From: an uncultured Clostridia bacterium
Lineage (GTDB): Bacteria > Bacillota > Clostridia > Christensenellales > UBA1242
Length of the DNA: 64,000 nucleotides
Assembly: GCA_947053595.1 (NCBI GenBank)
Contig: CAMRSX010000006.1
Coordinates: forward strand, 17,402-81,401
Direction of reading: 5' to 3'
The notes under the pieces are model-generated. The model was given only the letters and a program-made list of their open reading frames with translations. It made no database searches and had not been told where the DNA came from. The translations under genes and the position numbers were made by a program. This document shows, piece by piece, positions 58,401-64,000 of this stretch (position 1 is the stretch's first letter; each line of letters starts with the position of its first letter).

Positions 58401-61400
58401 GCGCTGTGGTGGCTCGTTGCCCACATAAGCCAGTGCATAGCCCTTTTCATAAGGGGAAAGCATCAGCGTTCTTAAAGTGCTTGTGCCATCGGCTGTGCGG
58501 GTGACAAGTGTGAACTCTGCCCACGCATCGCCAAAGAAGTTGATGTCAGTCAGTTTAAATCCGGTTTTGCTGTATATGTTGTGAATGGCTTTGCCTTTGC
58601 CGTTTGACTTTTCATAGCGCACGCGCTGATAATCTTCTTGCGTGTAAGAATGTTTGTTGCCGTTTGCATCTTCATATGAGATGATGTCCACTTCGCCCTC
58701 AAGATTGGAAACAAAAATTGTGTAAATTGCCATGTTTCCAGCTCTGTCGGTTTCCACAACTTCATAATATGTGTTTGGCAAGAGGGCTGTCATTTCGTTC
58801 AGCTCGGTGAAGCCGCTGCTTGGCAGGAAACTGTATGGAGAAGTTTCTTGCACAATGCTTTCATCTTCTGTTACATATTTTGTGTTGTGTCCGTCCGCAT
58901 CGGTGAAGCTGCGAATGTAGGTTTTGAAATCTTGCGACCTTTTGAGGGTGGAGAGATAAGTGCCATCCACTGCAAAGGAATAATATGCAAAATTGCCTTC
59001 GTCGTTGGATATGTCATAACTTATTTCATCCACATTTGGCCTTGGAGTGGAGTTTTTGGCTGTCAACAGCGTTCTTAGGTTTCCCTCGTTGAGTGAGCTG
59101 ATGGCAGTGTTTGCGGTTGTGTTGCTGACCAAGGTGTTGATGTTGTTTCTTGGTGCTGACAGGTCAACAAAAACTCTTTTTGTCACTTTGTCATAAAAAC
59201 TGCTGTGGTTTTCAAATTCCATTGTTATGTCCACAAAGCCGTTGTTGACATACACAGTGGAAGAGTTGTTGAATGCAAGCTTTTCAAGATTAAGCTTTGC
59301 AAAATAGGTGTGATTGTCTTGCTCGTAAGGTTTGATTGTCCAGATGTCGCTGCTGGTGTTGTATGTGTTGTTGCCTGCCTTGAGGCTGATTTTGTCAACA
59401 TCAATCTGCACCATGTAGTCATCTGTGGAAGCGTCCCATGTCAGGCAAACTTCTGATTGATTGGTGTAATAAATTTCGCTGTAGCCGGAAGTTATTGGGT
59501 CGGCACTTTGAGAGTTGAGATATTTCTCTTCCAGTTTAACGGTGAAATCTGGTGCTGCTTTTTTGATTTCAAACTTGAAAGTCAAAAATTGCTGATAGCC
59601 ATTTTCGCCTTGCTCGGTGCCAAATCTGCCTTGGAAAATTTTGACATAATATTCTCCAGCTTCTGTCAACTGCTCAACAGCCACAGGGTTGGAGCCAGTT
59701 GTGTAAAACTTCATAAAGCCGTGTCCGTCTGTGCCGATGTCGTCAATTCCGGGGTCACTTGCATTGCGGAATGCCGTTGTGGCAATCAGGTTGGAGGCAA
59801 GTGTGCCGTTTTTGTATAGCTGTGCATACAGCGCATATTCTCTGATTTGCTGCTGTTGCGTGAAGTTGTTCATTGTGTCATTTTGTTCGTCAAAGTTGTA
59901 GTTCACTTCAAAATCATAGCCTGTTTCTTCGCCAGCAGAGTTGAACGTCTTGTTGGTTGAAACATAGGTGGTGTATTTATATTGTGGAACATAAAGCTTG
60001 ACAGGAAGTTTGTTGGTTGTCAAAATTGTTCTCACGGTGCCGTTGTTGTAAATTGTCTGTCCATCGGTGTTGCCGCTGTTGCTGTTTGGGAAGGTGACAA
60101 CCACATTGGAATTTTTTCCGCTGTCAAACATCGAAACAAAGATGTCTCCGCCCACAAGGCTTTCGGCGTGGCCGCCTTCAGGCACTTGCTCTGGAGAGGT
60201 GACAACTTCGTGCCTGTCCACAATCAAAATGAAAGTGCGCTTGAAGAAGTCTTTGGCATTGATGGAATATTTGTTTGTGTCATCATATTTGTAAGTTCTG
60301 GAAATGACATATTTTCCTGGGTTGGTGATGAGTTGCGTGTTGGAAATTCCAATTTCGCTTGTGAAGGTGTCTGCCTTTTCTCCGTGCTGCGCAAGCGAAT
60401 AAACAAGTGTGCGCTCTGCTGTTTTGGAGAGGGTGTTGTAATAGAACTTCACTCCGTTTTCGTCCACAAAGCTTTCGGTTTTGTATCTATAATAATCAAT
60501 GGTTACAGAATCCACCTGAGTGGTTTTTGTGTCTTTGGTTGTTGGGATGAAGGACAGGGTGAACGCCTTTTGCAAACTTGTTGGGCTTAAATATGTTGTC
60601 TTTGTGCGCGAAGTTATGTCCGCCCCTGCTTCTGTGCCAGTTGTGTCGGTGATGAACGAGGTCAACTCTTCCATTTCGTTGTTGGCGTTTTTGAAAGAAA
60701 TTGCAAATTTGGAAGTGTCAAAGCTGACGCGAATGGTTTGTCGGGCACTGTAATAGTTTGTGTATTGAATTCTTGCATCCTTGTCCAGCGTGAGGTCGCG
60801 TTTGGTGTTTGCGAAATCTCTCACCACAATGCGATATGTGATTTCATTGTCTTCCACCTTAATCTGTGTGGTGTTGCCGGTGCTTTCTGTTTTTCTTCTG
60901 GCAATATATTCGCCCTTTGTGTTGTCGTCGGCATAATATGACAGGTCATTCATCTGGATGGTTAAATACATTCCGTTGTAAGAAGAAAGTGCGGTGATTT
61001 CAGAAGGCTTTTCTGTTTCAAGTTGGTCCAAAAGCTTCATGCAACTGCGCTTTTTAAGCTGGTGCATCAGCAAAAAGATTTCTGTTGAAAGGTTTTTGCC
61101 TTGGTCGAGATAGAAATTGTTGTTTTCAAATTCTTCCAAGTTTGGAAGGTTGTCAGGAGAGAAGCCAGCATCGTCGGCATACAAGCTTGTGTTGAAGCCG
61201 GTTATGTAAATTCCTTTAAAATCTCCCCAAAACAGTGTGGAGGTTTTGTCAATATAGTGTGTGCCACTTGTCAGTTCAAAGGTTGCCTCGCCCTCATCGT
61301 TTCTGATGACAAAAACAGGGGAGGTGTTGTCCACAAAAAACAGTTCCGTCTTTTTGTTGCCTGCGGCATCTTGAATTTCAATCAAATAAAGTCCGGCATC

Positions 61401-63887
61401 CGAAAGCACATATTCTGACGAAATTTCATCTCCGTCCTTAAAGTCCACCGAGTTGCCGCCATTTGAAGTGTTTTTGGCAAGAGGGTTCCAACTGTTTTTT
61501 GCACCAAGATTGAGAATGCTGTTGACAGGAAACACAATGTTTGATTGATTAATCATTTCGGAAAGCAAATCAGAAACAATGTCTTTGTTGGTGCTGTAAT
61601 ATTGTGCGTCAATCAGTGGGAAATAACGATAATATGCGTGGGAGCTGGCTCCGCTGGCTTTTTTCTTCCAAGAGACAACCATGCTTTGATTGGTTGCAAA
61701 ATCTTCCATGTCATTCAAAATTTGATATTCTGAAGCCATTGGCGCAACGTTTCTGCCCACAATTTCTTCAATCTGCTGTTTGTCAATTGTGAAATATTGC
61801 TGCGAGCAGAAGCCGCTGGTGTTTGCAATGTTTGTGTCCACCCTTGTGCCAGAATGGCCGTTGATGTCGCTGGTGTAATAAAGGCGGATGGTGTAGTGTG
61901 CGTTTTTCAGCAGTGTCAAGCTTCCGTCTTCGCCAAGCGTGTAGCAGCCGTCAATGCTGGAGGTGATGTCACCAAGTGAAATGCCATAAACTCCGCCAAA
62001 CTCTGTCATATATGCGTTTTGATTGTTATAGTCTGTTGCATAAATCTGAACGGTGACATCCTTGTTGAATGGGTCGTTTTTGGTTGTGTCGCAAAGCACA
62101 GCGTTTTGATTGATGAAGGTGTTGGAAAAGACGCTTTCCTTGCTGTCCTGCGAAGTGATGGAAACAGAAGGCGAACCCTTTTCAATTTCAAAATAGAAAA
62201 TCTGATAGAACACTTGTCCTGCATTTGCGTGCTTGCCATATTTGTAAGCAATCACATAAACATAGGTGCCAACTGTGTTTTCGCTTTGGCCAGTGAAAGT
62301 TTTTTGATATAACATCTGTCCTTTCAAATAGCTGCCAGATGCGCTGTAGCCGGAAAGGTTGTTGGTGGTGAGAATCCAGCTGTGATAAATCTCTCCATTT
62401 TCCAGCGTTGTGCCGTTGGTGGAAAACTTCACAGGGGTTTGATTTGTTTTGACAGGCAAAATGTTGTTTGAAGGATTGTTTAAAAATCCAACAATGTTTC
62501 TGATTGTGAAGGTGGATGTGGAAGCCTGATTGAAGTCTGGATTTGAGTTGACAAATCTGCTGGTTAAATCAGCACTGCTTTCATAAGCTCCATTTTCAAA
62601 ATCAAACTCTTTCATCTCTTTGGTTGGGCGAATGTTGTTGGCATTTGCTGGCTCGTCAAAATCGGTGTAAGTGGCTTGAAAACCAAACATATGCACAGAC
62701 ACATCCTTCTTGATTTTGTCCAGCCCGCCCAAAGCATATTTCAAAACAGTTCCGTCTTTTTCAACCAGCTTTATGGCATGCATCTTGATTGTGTAAGCGC
62801 CAATGTCTGTGAAATACACTTTGCAAGTGTGGCTTTCAAGGTTGGCAACAAAGTGAACAAGGTTTTCTGTTCCGCTTTGTGAAATTGGTGCCTTGCCAGA
62901 AGGTGAAGATGGAAGTGCAGCGGCTTGCTCTTTGTCAAACAGGAGGGAAGTGGTTTGAATTTCGTTTTGATATTCTTTTGAAATTTCCAGTTCATATCTT
63001 GAAAAGTCATATTCAATGAAAGGAATTTGGTCGGCTTCGCCTTTGGATGTGAAGTTGCTGTAAAGTTCAAAAGCATATTGTGATGCGTCAGAGTTTATTG
63101 TTGTGTCAAAGTTGGCTTTGTTTTTAAGGATTGGACGATTGTTTTCAAAATAAGAATCTTGTCCCACAACATAAAAACTGTATTTCACAGGAATGGTTTT
63201 TTGCTCGGCAAACGCATCTTCAGTACCATTGTTTTTGCCGTTGGTGCAAAGAAATGGGGTGATGTTGAATGAAACCGTGTAAAGTCCTTCATTCAAAATG
63301 CGAGTTTCGCCGTCTGGCGCTGTTGTCATAAAACTGAAAGCGTCGTCTCTTGTGCCATCCTTGTCAAACACCATGGAGAAAGTTTGAACAAAAAGAGCGT
63401 CGTTATAGTTTGCAAAGGTGAAGTTGGTGGTGTTTATGTATTTCTTGTCAGCCGGAAGGGTTTGCACCTCTCCATTTATGCTGAGTGTGAGATTGGAAAA
63501 ATTAAAGAAATAGAAAGTGGATTTGTCTTCTGGATTTGGATAATAAACATAGTTATAAACTTCCGCACCTTCCTCTCCAACGCCGTTGGTGCTGACAAAA
63601 AGCTTCAGAAGATTGTTGCCCGTTTCGTTGTAATACATAAAGATGCCGTCACCAATCAGCGAACTTTCATTTTCATCCAAAGAGCCGTCTTCATTTGCAA
63701 GATATTCTTTTTGCAGAAAATAGTTTTCCAAGCCAGTGTTTTCATCGGCTGTGTCAAACGAGGTGTCCAGCGCCGATGCAGAAAAACAAGCGGTGGATTT
63801 GTGCAACACAAAAAATCCCGCGCCCAAAAAACATATTGTCAAAAATATGTAAAAAATATTTTTAATTAAATAATTTTTTTTCTCCAT
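55500..63887 (-). CDS. Giant membrane-anchored surface protein with Ig-like domains, 2,795 residues
   Basis: The start ATG at 63887 has GAGGTG upstream. The N-terminus is a basic signal peptide (KNIFYIFLTICFLGAGFFVL), probably cut near SASA. The ectodomain is beta-rich, with recurrent Ig-like phrases EIQDAAGNKKTELFFVDNTS (near residue 840), VETDRAGNMAIYTI (near 1,715) and LYDKAGNVQKFNF (near 2,440). The C-terminus is a membrane helix (AAIIAIVISAVVLVAVIIII) followed by KLRKRISVK. There is no LPXTG. Topology matches the other two large proteins in the window. It is probably exported by Sec and stays tethered; adhesion or coat function is inferred from domain type only. Confidence 0.88.
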   Translation of the reverse strand: MEKKNYLIKNIFYIFLTICFLGAGFFVLHKSTACFSASALDTSFDTADENTGLENYFLQKEYLANEDGSLDENESSLIGDGIFMYYNETGNNLLKLFVSTNGVGEEGAEVYNYVYYPNPEDKSTFYFFNFSNLTLSINGEVQTLPADKKYINTTNFTFANYNDALFVQTFSMVFDKDGTRDDAFSFMTTAPDGETRILNEGLYTVSFNITPFLCTNGKNNGTEDAFAEQKTIPVKYSFYVVGQDSYFENNRPILKNKANFDTTINSDASQYAFELYSNFTSKGEADQIPFIEYDFSRYELEISKEYQNEIQTTSLLFDKEQAAALPSSPSGKAPISQSGTENLVHFVANLESHTCKVYFTDIGAYTIKMHAIKLVEKDGTVLKYALGGLDKIKKDVSVHMFGFQATYTDFDEPANANNIRPTKEMKEFDFENGAYESSADLTSRFVNSNPDFNQASTSTFTIRNIVGFLNNPSNNILPVKTNQTPVKFSTNGTTLENGEIYHSWILTTNNLSGYSASGSYLKGQMLYQKTFTGQSENTVGTYVYVIAYKYGKHANAGQVFYQIFYFEIEKGSPSVSITSQDSKESVFSNTFINQNAVLCDTTKNDPFNKDVTVQIYATDYNNQNAYMTEFGGVYGISLGDITSSIDGCYTLGEDGSLTLLKNAHYTIRLYYTSDINGHSGTRVDTNIANTSGFCSQQYFTIDKQQIEEIVGRNVAPMASEYQILNDMEDFATNQSMVVSWKKKASGASSHAYYRYFPLIDAQYYSTNKDIVSDLLSEMINQSNIVFPVNSILNLGAKNSWNPLAKNTSNGGNSVDFKDGDEISSEYVLSDAGLYLIEIQDAAGNKKTELFFVDNTSPVFVIRNDEGEATFELTSGTHYIDKTSTLFWGDFKGIYITGFNTSLYADDAGFSPDNLPNLEEFENNNFYLDQGKNLSTEIFLLMHQLKKRSCMKLLDQLETEKPSEITALSSYNGMYLTIQMNDLSYYADDNTKGEYIARRKTESTGNTTQIKVEDNEITYRIVVRDFANTKRDLTLDKDARIQYTNYYSARQTIRVSFDTSKFAISFKNANNEMEELTSFITDTTGTEAGADITSRTKTTYLSPTSLQKAFTLSFIPTTKDTKTTQVDSVTIDYYRYKTESFVDENGVKFYYNTLSKTAERTLVYSLAQHGEKADTFTSEIGISNTQLITNPGKYVISRTYKYDDTNKYSINAKDFFKRTFILIVDRHEVVTSPEQVPEGGHAESLVGGDIFVSMFDSGKNSNVVVTFPNSNSGNTDGQTIYNNGTVRTILTTNKLPVKLYVPQYKYTTYVSTNKTFNSAGEETGYDFEVNYNFDEQNDTMNNFTQQQQIREYALYAQLYKNGTLASNLIATTAFRNASDPGIDDIGTDGHGFMKFYTTGSNPVAVEQLTEAGEYYVKIFQGRFGTEQGENGYQQFLTFKFEIKKAAPDFTVKLEEKYLNSQSADPITSGYSEIYYTNQSEVCLTWDASTDDYMVQIDVDKISLKAGNNTYNTSSDIWTIKPYEQDNHTYFAKLNLEKLAFNNSSTVYVNNGFVDITMEFENHSSFYDKVTKRVFVDLSAPRNNINTLVSNTTANTAISSLNEGNLRTLLTAKNSTPRPNVDEISYDISNDEGNFAYYSFAVDGTYLSTLKRSQDFKTYIRSFTDADGHNTKYVTEDESIVQETSPYSFLPSSGFTELNEMTALLPNTYYEVVETDRAGNMAIYTIFVSNLEGEVDIISYEDANGNKHSYTQEDYQRVRYEKSNGKGKAIHNIYSKTGFKLTDINFFGDAWAEFTLVTRTADGTSTLRTLMLSPYEKGYALAYVGNEPPQRIAISSLINGALSSAYKNSLTINNKTTLEKETFYITIYSTSLSASMTDKEDEEYIRFKKVADDEVHNTDVASTYVTQISITADGTTIYSAQNPLGYATILTTPLNVSGWRSGENIDVRFGAANSLDFVVKNEINFSPNTRIVYEFKDNYGTTYKEIHLFHETMIPKEITSSNDIYSFRGSEGLIYYITTDDFNYTFNPNKYDVQVFDFFGGANSTTLEKATAKLTPNSNGTATMTVCTKVEDENGDGFKDQPYNDTFVVEIRDHNDATNLIKEIHFVLYNQLPLANDGNSAFESGQFRILDGNGNNITNKVVGTLANDETGYFSEVRVMFNQSETFIPVKFSVSRDKQTWEEISSGTRLRSTTDEMEKYYLKIWYDQQYLKNESGNAMYVFEKVPTSQIFEFNLSSLTATYWVEKTINGVSSIVENSNTIFQTSTGQQYSNHYIINLPYAQKDAVEIKVNKEQEIEKTLVDPEHPFVQGSVVSELWKISNKSNVSSNIPAFETFIVLTYIPTSDNFVEEFFASNADGLISDNNLISLSPAQTSVVIPKDSSNVDTVKLRWSKFYGIHQNEINIKIVKDGIELKNEIYTETSGTNQYNYTHLSLSGKYLISLYDKAGNVQKFNFGSSGQSEVFTFTFLKDVPFMVTYTDPSDSTEKTTLPINQAVFNKSVTLKIDERTLQDFYMLGGYPKISVMKNGQAYEKTFADNTTSFTFDEAGYYEVSFSATSKENDVGEIRQEKFQFTIVNPEEHKISYVYNRYSNYYVQRVLKDGVDITQDLLKTLDVETITVGKQVFMTQLPLSFLDEKTGVGTYTITVNSNNLLFENSGIISSWTYTIKIYRGQAPIQISVGEGKATTKKISITFNQENIYAEMGECKIRVVRHSSNGFDVTNEVDINAQSTGAGEIVVENNNTYYVQIVSPSGTLLFSYKIVKKAPLNAAAIIAIVISAVVLVAVIIIIIKLRKRISVK

Positions 63888-63909
63888 AATTCACCTCAAT
63901 TCTGAAAAT

Positions 63910-63937
63910 ATTTTATCACAAAGAAAAAATAAATCAA
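63910..63937 (-). promoter_or_regulatory. Candidate promoter of the 2,795-residue surface protein gene
   Basis: On the minus strand, TTGATT (63937-63932), 16-bp spacer, TAAAAT (63915-63910). The AT-rich DNA to the window end offers alternatives. Confidence 0.5.
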
Positions 63938-64000
63938 AACAAATAAGATATGTTTTATTTAATTTATTATATATATATTAAATAATATCATACCTTATAT

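Noticed and set aside
63940..64000. Possible replication origin in the AT-rich end of the window
   Set aside because: The stretch is AT-rich but has no DnaA-box cluster and no dnaA or dnaN nearby.

Overview
The window looks like chromosome from an uncultivated, low-to-moderate GC member of the Bacillota (Clostridia-like). The gene orders support this: holB-ricT-trmN6, tatD-rsmA, dnaX-ybaB-recR and rpmG-secE-nusG-rplK-rplA are Firmicutes-type blocks. spmA and spmB and a SpoVB-like flippase point to a spore-forming ancestry. The genetic code is standard (many genes end in TGA). I saw no rRNA, tRNA, CRISPR array, prophage or intact insertion sequence.

Layout. 1-3.3 kb: the end of an unknown gene, gltX and trpS. 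3.5-22.2 kb: one gene for a surface protein of about 6,250 residues, with a signal peptide, GLUG-like modules at both ends, Listeria-Bacteroides and MBG/YDG-like repeats between, and a C-terminal membrane anchor. 22.3-28.5 kb: uppP, a Ca2+-type P-ATPase, then holB-ricT-trmN6. 28.5-29.8 kb: a structured repeat and spmB/spmA on the minus strand. 30-33.4 kb: a small membrane protein, tatD, rsmA, rplI (minus) and small proteins. 33.4-38.7 kb: an unknown helical protein, a SpoVB-like flippase, HU, an XRE regulator with twin operators, and dus. 38.8-46 kb: pgk-tpiA, dnaX with an apparent -1 frameshift into a tau tail, ybaB, an HD protein, a palindromic MITE-like element, recR and argS. 46-50.5 kb: small genes, an orphan HicB, then rpmG-secE-nusG-rplK-rplA. 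50.6-63.9 kb: two more large membrane-anchored surface proteins (1,405 and 2,795 residues), convergent, with a decayed region between them.

How it fits together. Housekeeping translation, replication and glycolysis genes are interspersed with three very large extracellular proteins. All three have the same topology: signal peptide, long beta-rich ectodomain, one C-terminal membrane helix and a short basic tail, with no LPXTG sortase signal seen. They occupy about half of the window, so the cell appears to invest heavily in a membrane-tethered surface coat or in adhesins.

The most notable non-coding signals are: a -10 box placed exactly 6 nt before the ATG of four genes (a leaderless arrangement); an A9 slippery tract in dnaX; a two-copy structured element with compensatory base changes, one copy bounded by a 39-bp perfect direct repeat in the nusG-rplK spacer; and a hairpin that hides the ribosome-binding site of the P-type ATPase. 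All identifications come from reading the sequence by eye; no database search was run.
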